A stretch of 64,000 nt of DNA, taken from NCBI RefSeq assembly GCF_000767795.1, contig NZ_JANX01000001.1:55859-119858 (forward strand), written 5' to 3'. The position numbers and the translations under genes were made by a program. This document shows, in pieces, positions 9,532-18,420 of this stretch; the stretch's first letter is position 1; each line of letters starts with the position of its first letter. The DNA comes from Inquilinus limosus MP06. GTDB lineage: Bacteria > Pseudomonadota > Alphaproteobacteria > DSM-16000 > Inquilinaceae. A model generated the notes under the pieces. The model did no database searches. It saw only the letters and a list, made by a program, of their open reading frames with translations, and was not told where the DNA came from.

Positions 9532-9982
9532 GAAACCTCTTCGGCATGAGCGACATCAGGTCGAGAGGCTTACCCTCCTCTCGAAGTTCGGGAACATCCT
9601 TATGGCGGATGATGCAGGACCGAGCGGTTCGCCAGATCCCCCGAGGAGGAACCACCTCACTCAGGCGGTGACGGTAGTGGTGCAGGATCTTGCCTTGATC
9701 GACGTAGACACCGGCGTGGCACGGAACTTCCGATCCGACACACACTAGGATCAAGTCGCCGATCCACATCTCATGAAGCTCGATATCGACGACAGAGAAG
9801 CCCTCAGCCCGAAAATTGTCTCGATAGAGGTCGAGGCCTTTGTTCCACCAGTAATCCGGACGAGCATAGTTGGTGAGCTTGATGCCGAAGCTATCATCGT
9901 AGTAGTGCTGGATGATGCCATAGCAGTCATCCGATCCCCCGATCCACTGCTTTCCGGTGAGGTGTAGATAATCAGGGATCAT
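9503..9982 (-). CDS. NlpC/P60 family tail peptidase (K C-terminal-like)
   Basis: 159 aa. The catalytic Cys is in SDDCYGIIQHYY and the catalytic His in CHAGVYVDQGK, followed by an HHYRH segment, the expected Cys-His order of NlpC/P60 enzymes. It overlaps the L-like gene upstream by 4 bp and the JAMM gene downstream by 29 bp. It is likely the tail-associated peptidoglycan hydrolase. As it sits in the tail cassette, it is not the obvious lysis endolysin. Confidence 0.88.
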   Translation of the reverse strand: MIPDYLHLTGKQWIGGSDDCYGIIQHYYDDSFGIKLTNYARPDYWWNKGLDLYRDNFRAEGFSVVDIELHEMWIGDLILVCVGSEVPCHAGVYVDQGKILHHYRHRLSEVVPPRGIWRTARSCIIRHKDVPELREEGKPLDLMSLMPKRFRDAAATASS

Positions 9983-10452
9983 CGGATGCTCACGCTCGGG
10001 AAGTCCGGGGGAGCGAATATACGAGCGGGGACCACGAAGAATGGACCGTCCATTGTCAATCGCAGCTCCAACGAGGCGTATTGACGGTTCAAGGCGATGG
10101 TCCGACTGACGTACCAGCTCTGAGAACTGGAGACGTTCCGGTTGTTGACCAAGTCGTCGTAGAGCACCCGCGTGCGGGTGACCTTCGCTCGATCGAGCGA
10201 CCCCTGGCTGATGAAGGGGGAGAAGGCGCCATCGGGGTTGGCGAACTGCAGCTTGGGTCGAGAGTTGCCATCGTCGACGCTGTTGGACACGCCGTCCATC
10301 TTGATGGCGGTCCCCTCATACACGTTCCCCTGCCAGGTCACCGTGTTGTCCGCCTTCAGATAGATCGTGCCACCTGAGGCCAGCTCGATCTTGAAGAGGT
10401 AGACGATGCCGTCCGCGGTAAGTTTCTGAGCATCAACGCGATGGTCGGTCAT
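9979..10452 (-). CDS. Minor tail protein L-like
   Basis: 157 aa with beta-rich L-type features: LFKIELASGGTIYLKAD, a TWQGNVYEGTAIKMDG strand pair, then PKLQFANPDG. Lambda L is 232 aa and has an Fe-S-binding C-terminal domain. This protein is shorter and lacks the Cys cluster, as do many non-enteric homologues. It lies between M and the split K, in lambda order, and overlaps both neighbours by 4 bp. Expected function: tail-tip hub component. Confidence 0.82.
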   Translation of the reverse strand: MTDHRVDAQKLTADGIVYLFKIELASGGTIYLKADNTVTWQGNVYEGTAIKMDGVSNSVDDGNSRPKLQFANPDGAFSPFISQGSLDRAKVTRTRVLYDDLVNNRNVSSSQSWYVSRTIALNRQYASLELRLTMDGPFFVVPARIFAPPDFPSVSIR

Positions 10453-10835
10453 GGATGCTCCAACAGTTGGACCTCGAGGTTCTCGATCGCGCCGTCTCCC
10501 CCTTCGATCCCATCGGGGATCTCCAACGGCTTTTGGAACCGAACAACGACGTTGCCGTAAACTGGGTGAGGGTAGATGAACTTCTCGTAGAGCCTATGCC
10601 GTGCGTAGAAGCCGTCGAGGGCCGCGGCATTCGTGGCTTCCCCTACTATCGAGGCATCCGCCTGCCCAGCACCGTTAACGTAGTATTTCACAAGCTGGAA
10701 TGTGAGTATGAAGAGCCTCTGATCTGGAGCGGAGGGTTTTGAAACGAACGTGTAGGAGTTCCCGAACTGAACACGGAAACTAGACTCAGGATACTGAGTT
10801 CTAAATTTGTGGCGGGGAAAGTTGAAAGTCTCCAT
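10449..10835 (-). CDS. Minor tail protein M-like
   Basis: 128 aa, the size of lambda M (109 aa). It has the beta-rich core typical of Phage_min_tail proteins, including FRVQFGNSYTFVSKP and a C-terminal NLEVQLLEHP. It lies directly downstream of the tape measure and overlaps L by 4 bp. A GAGG about 15 nt upstream is the probable ribosome site. It is expected to be part of the tail-tip complex. Confidence 0.8.
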   Translation of the reverse strand: METFNFPRHKFRTQYPESSFRVQFGNSYTFVSKPSAPDQRLFILTFQLVKYYVNGAGQADASIVGEATNAAALDGFYARHRLYEKFIYPHPVYGNVVVRFQKPLEIPDGIEGGDGAIENLEVQLLEHP

Positions 10836-10877
10836 CCAGTCTTTTTACCTCACGAGCGGATCGGATCGTAGGCTTTT

Positions 10878-13800
10878 TTAAATAGTCCCCATATTGATTT
10901 GCTTGATCAGTTTCTTGGTCGACCCACCTTTGAGAATGTCATCATTGATCGTGGCGATGATGTCATTGGGACCGAGGGACGGCTTCTGGTCCGGCGCTAC
11001 CACATAGACGTTGACCTTGCCCCCGTTCTGGTTCGCGGGCTGGAACACCGGCGGGGCGGATTGAGAAATCCGGCTGTTGCCCATGGCGTTGATGGCCTTC
11101 AGATTGTCGGCGCCGATGGCCGAGACCGCCGAATTGCGAAGGATGAACTCACCATCTCGGGCCCACACGGGCACAGCGTCACGGGTCTTGATGTGCTTGC
11201 CCATGGCGGCCCGGATCATGCCGCCACCATTGAAGCCGAGCCAACTGCCAATGCTGGATAGGAAGCCTCCGAAACCGCCTCCACCACCGCCGGCGGGGTC
11301 AGTGTAGAAATCCATGGCCGATACCCCTTTACCCAAGTTGGTGATCCCATCGGCTCCACCACCCAACAAGCCCAGCAGCGATCCCAGAATCCCCGTGGCG
11401 GCCTTCTCGGAGGCGATTTTCAACAGGCTCTGGATGATCGAGGAGGCCATGTCGCGGAAGGCCGCGCCAACCGACTTGGTGTTCGCCGAGATGTCACTCA
11501 GAAAGGTCGAGAAGGACCCTCGCACGTTGTCCAAGGTGCCTGGAATTTCGTTCCCGATCTGGTCCGTGAGGCTGGTCAACATCCCGGCCTCTTCAGCCAT
11601 CTGCTGAACTGCCGCTGACAGCTGCTGGCCGAGAGTCATGTTCGAACCAGTGCCCTGACCCACCGAGACGTTGTACTTCTCCTGAGCGTCGGCCAGCGTG
11701 TTGGTGCTTTCGGTCAGCTTGTCCTGGATATCCCGACGTTCTGACAGGATCTTGTTGTATTCGCTGAGAGCACTGTTCCTTTTGGCGTTGTCGAACTTCG
11801 GGTCATCATAGACCTTCTTCAACTCAACGAGCCGATCGTCGTTGACCTTGTTGAAGTCCGTGAGAAGCTCCTGCAGTCGGTCGCGTCGAGCCTGCTCGGC
11901 CTGGAGAACCTTCGGCAGCTCGGCCGCCTCCTGCTGGCTCTTCAGCATCTCGAGCGCCTTCCGCTCAACAGAGCTGTAGCTCTTCATGAAGTCGTTGGCG
12001 CCGAGGGCAATGTCGAGGATCCGACTAGGGTTCTGGATGTCACGCGTCGACCGATCGTATTCCCGGTCGATCTCGGCCTGGCGGTCGTTCCACTGCTCCC
12101 AAGGCTTGAGCAATTTCTCGTTCGTGCGGTCTCGCCCCCCACCTCCGCCGTATTTTTTGGTTTTTGGATTGAGGAAGCTCTTCAGGTCGTCGTTGTTCTG
12201 AGCTGTGAGCATGGAGTTCATGAAGTCGAACGCCTTCTCCCCCTCGGGAGTCAGCATCTTGATGAAGCCTTTCTGCTCCACCATACCCGGCAGGGTCATC
12301 AGCGCGGCCAGGTACTCCCGGAGCAGCGCGTTCTTCTTCGCATCAAGAATCCCCTGGAAGGTCGAGGCCCACTTCTCGCGCTCGGCCTTGGACATGACCT
12401 GCGTTGGCAGACCAGAGGCGGCTTGGGTCATATCCTGGAAGACCTTCTGGCCGGCCTCGTTGACCCTGTCGTTGAAGGTCTGCAGTGCCTCGGTCGTCGT
12501 GGTCGTGTAGCCCTGAACCATGGAGTCCCGAGCTGCCATCAAACCCACCAGCTGGCTGTCGATCTGCTGCTTGATCGATGGGTCGGTCGCGCCATCGCGC
12601 AGCGTCTTCAGCGCCTCGACGAGCGGAAGCAGGAGATCGTTGACCGCCTTCGATGCCTGCTTGTTGAGCTCCAGGATCTCCTCCGGGCTGGTGGCGTCGC
12701 CGGCCTTGTCCTTCAGCTGCTCGGCGATCGCCGCGGCCGACTGCACCATGAAGTCGGTGGCCTGGCCGGACAGGAACACCGCGAGCTGCTTGGCCTGCTG
12801 ATCGGACAGAGGCCCAACATCCGTCGGAGCAAACTTGCCAAGGTCGAACCCAACGTTGGTCGGATCGTTGCCCAGCTCCTTGGCGACGAACTCCTTGGTC
12901 ATGGTGCCTAGGGTGATCTGCAGGCTGTCGCGGTAGGCGCTGAGGGCCTCCTGGAACCCGCCAGTTCCGAGCGCCTTCTGCACTCCACCTTGGGACATCT
13001 TGACCATGCCCTCGGCGGCCTTGAGAGCCTCGGGCAGGAAGGTCTTCCACTCCTCCAAGGAGGCGACGGCACTCTCCTCCATCGCCTTCGAAATGTTGGT
13101 CTCCATCTCGACGAGAGCGCCGTTGGCAGCCCGGTTCACAGCCTCCTTGAACTCAGGCCCGAGCATGCCGGCCAGGCCGGAGACACCCTGCATGCCCAGG
13201 CTGAGAAGGTTGCCGTTCTGTTGCAGGTACCGGTTCTTATCGATCGAATCCATCGGTGCTGCCGACTGAACACCGCGGAACGCCGAGTTCAAACCAACAG
13301 CCGTCCGACCGAGCCAGAATGCTGGGTTGTAGGGGTTTTGCGACATCCGCTCGATGCGCTCATTGGCCTTCTGATCCTCCTGGGCCTTCTGCGTCTTGAG
13401 GTTCTCGGCAATCTTGTCGCTCTGTGCCTTCATGGACGCGAGAAGGTTTTCGAACGCACCCGTGAGATCCTCTACAGACATGCCGAGATCGTCGGCCATC
13501 TTCTGCAACCCTTCCGGGTTGTTGAGCATGTCGACCAGTGAGGAACGCGCCTGCAGCGTCGTGTTCCGCATGGCCTGCAGATCACCGCTGCCCAGGCCTT
13601 CCCGGAACCGTTGGGAGTCACGCAATGCCTGGACAACAGAGGCAGGCAACCCGATCCCGGCCAATCCCTCGATCTGACGAGTGATCACAGCGTCTCGCCC
13701 GCCGGTGCTGTAGAGGTACTGCTGCTCCTTATCGAGGCCCGTGAACGGATTGCTACCAAAGCCGAGAAATCCTCGAGGCGAGAAGCCTTGGCGCAGCCCC

Positions 13801-16640
13801 TGCAACAGGGGATTGTCGACCTGGAGCTGCCTTTGCTGGGCGCGATTGAGTTTGTCGAGTTCGACCTGGAGCTCGCGAATTGCGAGAATGGTCTGCCCCT
13901 GGATCTCCTTGCGGAAATTCTCAAGACGCTCCTGCACCTTGTCGAAGGTGTCCGCCGTTCCGTCGATGGAAAGCCCCAGGTCTCCGAACCGGTCGTTCAG
14001 CCGGGAGACCATGTTGCCGAGAGCGTCCTTGTCACCGCGGAGGGTTTTCTCCTGGCGGGACATCCGCTCGAGCTCTTCGTTGACGTTCTGGAGCGCTTTC
14101 TGATTGTCGTCGTACTTGGCCTTCGCCGACGCCAGGGAGGCTTGAATATGGTCGACCGCTTCCGCGGCCTCTTCACCCGCCGACTTCATGCTGCCTAGCC
14201 ACGTCACCAGGCCCATCACACCGATGACGGCAAGCGCGATCCATCCGGTCGGGCCGATGACAGCCGCCATCGTGGTGCCCAAGGTGGTGATGCCCGCGCG
14301 GAACGCTCCGAGCGCGGCGAGGGCGTTCGTGAAGTATGCGCCCACGCCGGCGACGGCGGCTCCGACACCCAGCAGACGGGCAAGGAGCGTGACGCCAAGC
14401 GCGGTCGTCAAACCAGCAGCGGCCACCCCAATGTAACCGAGCACAGGCCCGAGCCCGGTGAGAGATCCCGCCAACTCGTTGAAACCGGCCAGTGCCTTCT
14501 GAAGGATCGACACGACGGGCGCGAAAGCCTCGGACGCCAACGCCGTGAAAACGGATGCCGTGTTCCGGGCGGTATTGGATAGGGCCTCCATCTGCTTCTG
14601 GTTCGCGTCGACAGCGGCGTTGGTTCCCACGATGCTGGCGAGAAGATCGTTGTAGATGTCCTTCTGGCCCTGGAGGGCCACGAAGGCAGCCGCGGCCCGG
14701 GTTTCCATGGACCGGAATGCCTCCGACACGCCGAAGCCCTTCTCGGTCAGCGTCTGAATGACAGGGTTGAGGCCACGGGTCTGGATGTCAATGTCGGCGA
14801 AGGTCAGGCCGAGCTTCTTCATCTCCGCCTGGAGCTTCTGGGTCGGGTTCATCAGATCGATGAACAGGGCTCGAAGACCGGTACCAATGGTCGAGCCCGA
14901 CCGAATGCCGGCATTCGCCAGCGAACCGACGTCGGCGACGAGCTCCTCGATCGGGATGTTGGCCTGAGCCGCCGTGTTGGCGACATATTGGATTGCCAGG
15001 CTGAGCTGCTCCGAGTTGAGCTTCGTCTGGTTGAGGGCCGCGGTGAACAGGTTGGCGAGGTTGAGGCTCTCACTTGCCCGCATGTTGAAGACGGACAGGG
15101 TCGACGTCATCAGATCGGCGGAATCCTTGAACGCCGTCCCGGTTGCAGAGGCGAACAGCGCCACACCGCCGAGGGACTCCTTGATCTCCTCAACGGACTG
15201 ACCCGCCTGGGCGAGGATCTTCGCCCCCTCAGCCGTCTCAGTGGAGAGGAACTTGGTCTTCGTCGAGACGTCGAGAATAACGGCACCCAGCAGCCCCATC
15301 TGCTCGTCGTTCGAGCCGGTGATCGCAGCCAGGTCGTGCATTGCCTCATCAAGGCTCACGACCGAACCAGAGAGCGCCGACACACCCTGCTGAGCCTTGC
15401 TCAGGATGGCGTAGTTGAGCATCAGACCGCCCTGGAACCGGAAGAAGTCCGAAGCACCGCTTCCGAACACCATGTCGTTTCGGTAGGCGCTGGCCGTCTG
15501 GTTCCGCTCGGTGATCTTGGCTGGATCCCGCACGTCCCTGAGATTGAGCTTCTGGCGCTGATCGGTGAGCTGGTTAAGGACCCGGAGCTGTTCCCGCATT
15601 TCTGCGGTGGTCATCTGCTCGTTCTTCAGGCGATCGCGGACCTGACGGATCTGCAGATCGAGCTTCTGGCTGTCGTCAGGCGCGGCCGAGATCGCCTGAC
15701 CGAACCAGTCCTGACGCTTGTCGAAGGAGCTCGGCCCCGTGCCGCGCATCTGCCGGCGAGACTGGTTGTTGAGGTAGTTCTCGACGTTCCGGATCGTCGC
15801 TTCGGTGCGGCCATAGTAGAGGCCGGCGGCCTCGGCGACCTGCTTGAACTGGGAGATCTGGTCCTGCGCTGACTTCCGAGTGGCCTCGTCCAGGAGGTTC
15901 ATCTGGGAGATCTGCGAGCGGAACGCCGAGATGTCACCGGTCAGTGCTGAACGTTGCAGGCCCACCTGGCTATTCGCCGCGGAGACGTTGCCGCGGGAAG
16001 ACAGCAGGTTTCGACGTGCGGTGTCGTCCTGCTTCCGGAACTGGGTCTGGAGGTTGACCAGTTGGCGGAGTTCGTCCTGATACCGGTCCAGGGTGGCCTG
16101 GCGCGACTTCGTCGCTCCCTTGGTCTCGATGTCACCCTTCTGCCTGATGATCTTCAGGATCTGGGCCTGGATAGCGAGCTCGGCCTGGCTGGCGTCGGTG
16201 ACCGCCTTCAAGTCGGTTTTGCGACGGGCAGCGGTCACCGCTTCGGCAGAGGCACTCGCCTTCTGGAAGTCCCGGATCTGCTTCTGGACTTGTTCGATCT
16301 CGCGGGCAGCGAGGCCGGTACCGGTGAAGGCCTGGTCGATGCCCTGCCCCTGCAGCCGGGCCCGGTTCACCGTGGCGTTCGGGCTTCCGCTGCTCAAAGT
16401 CCGCGTGACGACGGACAGTTCGCGGAGAAGCTCCACCCGCTCCTTCAGGATTTGGTTGAACCGAGGGTTCTGGCTGGTGATCCCGTCCGCGTTGGTGGAC
16501 CGACGCATCTGGCCGGTGAAGGCCTGAGTGACGTCCTCGATCTTCGCCGCCAGAAGCTCGAACGATTTCGCGAGCTTATCGACCTGAGCTGTCGAGTTCC
16601 CGGTGGTGACGTCAATGTTGTAGACGGTATCGTCGGCCAT
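10878..16640 (-). CDS. Tail tape measure protein (H-like)
   Basis: 1,920 aa, predicting a long siphovirus tail. The N-terminal 330 residues are mostly coiled coil. A TP901-type core domain follows (about residues 390-680, with VVSLDEAMHDLAAITGS and IPIEELVADVGSLANAG). Hydrophobic membrane-like segments lie near residues 710-830. Long helical repeats continue to a Gly-rich GGGADGITNLGKGVSAMDFY and a C-terminal FNGGGMIRAAMGKHIKTRDAVPV-type motif. It measures tail length and probably aids DNA entry through the membrane. The start MADDTVYNIDV is 7 bp from the frameshifted tail chaperone. Confidence 0.95.
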   Translation of the reverse strand: MADDTVYNIDVTTGNSTAQVDKLAKSFELLAAKIEDVTQAFTGQMRRSTNADGITSQNPRFNQILKERVELLRELSVVTRTLSSGSPNATVNRARLQGQGIDQAFTGTGLAAREIEQVQKQIRDFQKASASAEAVTAARRKTDLKAVTDASQAELAIQAQILKIIRQKGDIETKGATKSRQATLDRYQDELRQLVNLQTQFRKQDDTARRNLLSSRGNVSAANSQVGLQRSALTGDISAFRSQISQMNLLDEATRKSAQDQISQFKQVAEAAGLYYGRTEATIRNVENYLNNQSRRQMRGTGPSSFDKRQDWFGQAISAAPDDSQKLDLQIRQVRDRLKNEQMTTAEMREQLRVLNQLTDQRQKLNLRDVRDPAKITERNQTASAYRNDMVFGSGASDFFRFQGGLMLNYAILSKAQQGVSALSGSVVSLDEAMHDLAAITGSNDEQMGLLGAVILDVSTKTKFLSTETAEGAKILAQAGQSVEEIKESLGGVALFASATGTAFKDSADLMTSTLSVFNMRASESLNLANLFTAALNQTKLNSEQLSLAIQYVANTAAQANIPIEELVADVGSLANAGIRSGSTIGTGLRALFIDLMNPTQKLQAEMKKLGLTFADIDIQTRGLNPVIQTLTEKGFGVSEAFRSMETRAAAAFVALQGQKDIYNDLLASIVGTNAAVDANQKQMEALSNTARNTASVFTALASEAFAPVVSILQKALAGFNELAGSLTGLGPVLGYIGVAAAGLTTALGVTLLARLLGVGAAVAGVGAYFTNALAALGAFRAGITTLGTTMAAVIGPTGWIALAVIGVMGLVTWLGSMKSAGEEAAEAVDHIQASLASAKAKYDDNQKALQNVNEELERMSRQEKTLRGDKDALGNMVSRLNDRFGDLGLSIDGTADTFDKVQERLENFRKEIQGQTILAIRELQVELDKLNRAQQRQLQVDNPLLQGLRQGFSPRGFLGFGSNPFTGLDKEQQYLYSTGGRDAVITRQIEGLAGIGLPASVVQALRDSQRFREGLGSGDLQAMRNTTLQARSSLVDMLNNPEGLQKMADDLGMSVEDLTGAFENLLASMKAQSDKIAENLKTQKAQEDQKANERIERMSQNPYNPAFWLGRTAVGLNSAFRGVQSAAPMDSIDKNRYLQQNGNLLSLGMQGVSGLAGMLGPEFKEAVNRAANGALVEMETNISKAMEESAVASLEEWKTFLPEALKAAEGMVKMSQGGVQKALGTGGFQEALSAYRDSLQITLGTMTKEFVAKELGNDPTNVGFDLGKFAPTDVGPLSDQQAKQLAVFLSGQATDFMVQSAAAIAEQLKDKAGDATSPEEILELNKQASKAVNDLLLPLVEALKTLRDGATDPSIKQQIDSQLVGLMAARDSMVQGYTTTTTEALQTFNDRVNEAGQKVFQDMTQAASGLPTQVMSKAEREKWASTFQGILDAKKNALLREYLAALMTLPGMVEQKGFIKMLTPEGEKAFDFMNSMLTAQNNDDLKSFLNPKTKKYGGGGGRDRTNEKLLKPWEQWNDRQAEIDREYDRSTRDIQNPSRILDIALGANDFMKSYSSVERKALEMLKSQQEAAELPKVLQAEQARRDRLQELLTDFNKVNDDRLVELKKVYDDPKFDNAKRNSALSEYNKILSERRDIQDKLTESTNTLADAQEKYNVSVGQGTGSNMTLGQQLSAAVQQMAEEAGMLTSLTDQIGNEIPGTLDNVRGSFSTFLSDISANTKSVGAAFRDMASSIIQSLLKIASEKAATGILGSLLGLLGGGADGITNLGKGVSAMDFYTDPAGGGGGGFGGFLSSIGSWLGFNGGGMIRAAMGKHIKTRDAVPVWARDGEFILRNSAVSAIGADNLKAINAMGNSRISQSAPPVFQPANQNGGKVNVYVVAPDQKPSLGPNDIIATINDDILKGGSTKKLIKQINMGTI

Positions 16641-16647
16641 TCAAACT

Positions 16648-17004
16648 CTACCCTCCCAGCACTCGAGCAAGCGCCAATTGGGCTTCCTGAACGCTGTTGT
16701 ACTGCGGCGCCTCGGTCTTCTTTTTCTTCCCTCCCAGTGCAGCAGACACCACGCTGGCGAAGGTCTCGTATTGCTGGACCACCTGTGCGGCATGGAAGCC
16801 GTAGGTGATCTTGGTGAGCGTCCGCAGGTCTCGAAGAGAATGGCTCCAGTAGACTTCGGAGATGGAGCTCGGCTTACACTTCAAGACCCAGCAGACCGAC
16901 TCCTCAAAACTCAGGCCTGTGAACCAGTTTCGGAAGGCGACAAGCTCTTGAGTCTCGGCGCGATCGCCTCGGCTGTCGCCTTTGCCTTCTCGATCTGCCT
17001 GATA
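16648..17004 (-). CDS. Tail assembly chaperone, -1 frameshift extension (GT/T-like)
   Basis: This frame is open from the slippery site at 17010-17004 to a stop at 16648. It has only a TTG (16884) as a possible independent start. Joined to the upstream frame by a -1 slip, it gives a 214-aa fusion (96 + 118 residues), the lambda gpG-T arrangement. The extension contains LVAFRNWFTGLSFEESVCWV, a Lys-rich GGKKKKTE stretch and an Ala-rich tail. It lies immediately before the tape measure gene, where this chaperone is normally found. The fusion is inferred from the sequence; its efficiency is unknown. Confidence 0.78.
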   Translation of the reverse strand, partial: YQADREGKGDSRGDRAETQELVAFRNWFTGLSFEESVCWVLKCKPSSISEVYWSHSLRDLRTLTKITYGFHAAQVVQQYETFASVVSAALGGKKKKTEAPQYNSVQEAQLALARVLGG

Positions 17005-17291
17005 AAAAAATCGAGGCAGTGATCCGACACCCAGTCGAGAATGGCGATGCCGTCGTCGATCGACATGTCGTAGTTGTCCAGGTCGAAGTTTTCGTCCTCG
17101 ACCAGACCGCTCTTACCCCGCTTGACGAGGACCTCCTTGAGGATCACGTCACGAACCACCGGATCCATCTCGGCCGAGGAGACCCCGTTGATCTCACCGA
17201 CGATCGCCACAAGTCGATTGAGAAGAGCGAAGGACATGAACAGCTCGTGTGGCTGTCCATTGATCGTAACGAGGAGCTTATCGCTTGGCAT
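16911..17291 (-). CDS. Tail assembly chaperone (G-like)
   Basis: 126 aa, mostly helical. The start MPSDKLLVTINGQPHELFMSF is followed by a region typical of gpG-like chaperones, ending in SLSPSETGSQA. It lies between the tail-tube and tape-measure genes. Near its 3' end, codons GAT TTT TTT ATC place a T TTT TTT heptamer in the right register for -1 slippage. The protein is expected to coat the tape measure during tail assembly and to be absent from the virion. Confidence 0.85.
   Translation of the reverse strand: MPSDKLLVTINGQPHELFMSFALLNRLVAIVGEINGVSSAEMDPVVRDVILKEVLVKRGKSGLVEDENFDLDNYDMSIDDGIAILDWVSDHCLDFFIRQIEKAKATAEAIAPRLKSLSPSETGSQA
17004..17010 (-). other. Programmed -1 ribosomal frameshift slippery site
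   Basis: Seven T residues (minus strand) read as GAT TTT TTT ATC in the G-like frame, a perfect X_XXY_YYZ heptamer. The -1 frame is open from here to 16648, through the T-like extension, while the zero frame stops at 16911. Confidence 0.78.
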
Positions 17292-17307
17292 TGATTGGGA
17301 ACCCCAA

Positions 17308-17341
17308 TGAAAAACTCCCGGAGTATTACCCCGGGAGTTAT
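17308..17341 (-). terminator. Rho-independent terminator after tail-tube gene
   Basis: AACTCCCGG (17313-17321) and CCGGGAGTT (17331-17339) are perfect 9-bp arms. On the minus strand the stem is followed by a run of T. It lies just downstream of the abundant tail-tube gene and upstream of the chaperone gene, so it would reduce downstream tail gene expression. Confidence 0.8.
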
Positions 17342-17356
17342 CTAATACAAGGGTTA

Positions 17357-18133
17357 TTACGCCCTCGAGAACAGCTTCGCCTGGGCGTTCTGGAATTCGG
17401 AGTAGTTCGGATCCGTCGACACCAGATTGTACAGCGTGAACTCGATCGGCATGTTGCCGAAATCGGAGCTCGTGAAGGCCAGGCTGAAGCCCGCGGTCAC
17501 GCGGATCTTCGGCAGCAGGAGGGTGATCTCCTTGCCGTTCGCGATCGTGCCGACGACCTTGGCCGATAGGTACGGCTGATCGGCCAGCGAACCGATATCG
17601 ACCACGTTCACCTTCGACACGCGGGCGCCGACGGCGATGTTCTGCTTGATCCCCGGCGAAACGGTCAGCACGTTCGAAGCGACGGACGACACCTTGCGGA
17701 TCGTGACCTGGTCGTCGTTGCCGACCTGGATCATGATGTAGCTGCCGGCGGTGATGCCGGTAGCCGACGTCACGGTGACCTCGTCTTCCGGAGCCACGTC
17801 GGTGCCGGCGATGACGGCCGAGGTCGTGGTCTCGGTCGTGATCGGAGCCAGCGTGGACCCCTCCAGCCCCAGCGCGTAGGAGATGTTCTTCGAGGTGTAT
17901 TCATAGGCCTCCATCGTTGCGCTGACGGTATTGCCGGTCATCACACTCGCGACGTTCTGGTTCTTCACGCCCTGGGTCAGGTTGGTGTAGGTCGGCTGGC
18001 TGGTGATCGTGAAGTTCTTCACCAGTCCAATCGAGTGGTCGGTCGCGTTCAGATCGAAGAGCGCATCCTGCGCGCCAATCATGACCGTCGCGGTTCCGAG
18101 CATAAAGTTGTCAGTACGGGCTTCACCGGCCAT
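17357..18133 (-). CDS. Major tail tube protein (V-like)
   Basis: 258 aa, close to lambda V (246 aa). It is beta-rich and Thr/Val/Ala-rich, starting MAGEARTDNFMLGTATVMIG and ending in a helix-like SEFQNAQAKLFSRA. GGAG lies 10 nt before the ATG. It sits between the tail terminator-like gene and the chaperones, the standard place for the tube gene, and has its own downstream terminator, consistent with high expression. A long inverted repeat lies immediately upstream. Confidence 0.85.
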   Translation of the reverse strand: MAGEARTDNFMLGTATVMIGAQDALFDLNATDHSIGLVKNFTITSQPTYTNLTQGVKNQNVASVMTGNTVSATMEAYEYTSKNISYALGLEGSTLAPITTETTTSAVIAGTDVAPEDEVTVTSATGITAGSYIMIQVGNDDQVTIRKVSSVASNVLTVSPGIKQNIAVGARVSKVNVVDIGSLADQPYLSAKVVGTIANGKEITLLLPKIRVTAGFSLAFTSSDFGNMPIEFTLYNLVSTDPNYSEFQNAQAKLFSRA

Positions 18134-18145
18134 TAATCGGCACTC

Positions 18146-18178
18146 CTAAAAGAGAAAGCACTTGCTGTTCTCTTTTAG
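18146..18178. promoter_or_regulatory. 11-bp perfect inverted repeat upstream of tail-tube gene
   Basis: CTAAAAGAGAA (18146-18156) and TTCTCTTTTAG (18168-18178) are exact complements. The loop contains a further AGCA/TGCT pairing. It lies between the leftward tube gene and the rightward ribbon-helix-helix gene and abuts the tube gene's Shine-Dalgarno. It could be an operator, a 5' leader structure or a transcription stop. Confidence 0.5.
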
Positions 18179-18193
18179 TCGTGACATAACTTG

Positions 18194-18206
18194 GATTCTA
18201 AGAATC
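18194..18206. promoter_or_regulatory. Palindromic candidate operator before RHH gene
   Basis: GATTCTAAGAATC is a perfect 6+1+6 palindrome ending one base before the ATG at 18208. Ribbon-helix-helix proteins bind short palindromes as dimer pairs, so autoregulation is plausible but unproven. Confidence 0.4.
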
Positions 18207-18207
18207 T

Positions 18208-18420
18208 ATGGGACTCTTACCAATGGAACCGGTTCGTCAATTCACTCTTAGACTTCCTCAGTCTCTATTTGATCAGGTGAAGGATAGAGCAACCGTGAAT
18301 CGAAGGGACGTGAATAAGGAAATTACCTACATCGTTGAGAGCTACATTGACGAGCAAGCTCGGAAGGACATCGAGCTCATGCGCCAAATGCACGATCGGT
18401 TCCAAGCGAAAGTCCAATAA
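18208..18420 (+). CDS. Arc/MetJ-type ribbon-helix-helix DNA-binding protein
   Basis: 70 aa (65 if it starts at the ATG at 18223). The strand RQFTLRLPQSLFDQVK followed by two helices and VNKEITYIVESYID matches Arc-like repressors. It is transcribed opposite to the surrounding virion operon, and its 3' end overlaps the convergent tail terminator-like gene by 44 bp. Two inverted repeats lie just upstream. The gene looks like an inserted regulatory moron. Its target could be its own promoter, the tail operon or a host gene. Confidence 0.82.
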   Translation: MGLLPMEPVRQFTLRLPQSLFDQVKDRATVNRRDVNKEITYIVESYIDEQARKDIELMRQMHDRFQAKVQ

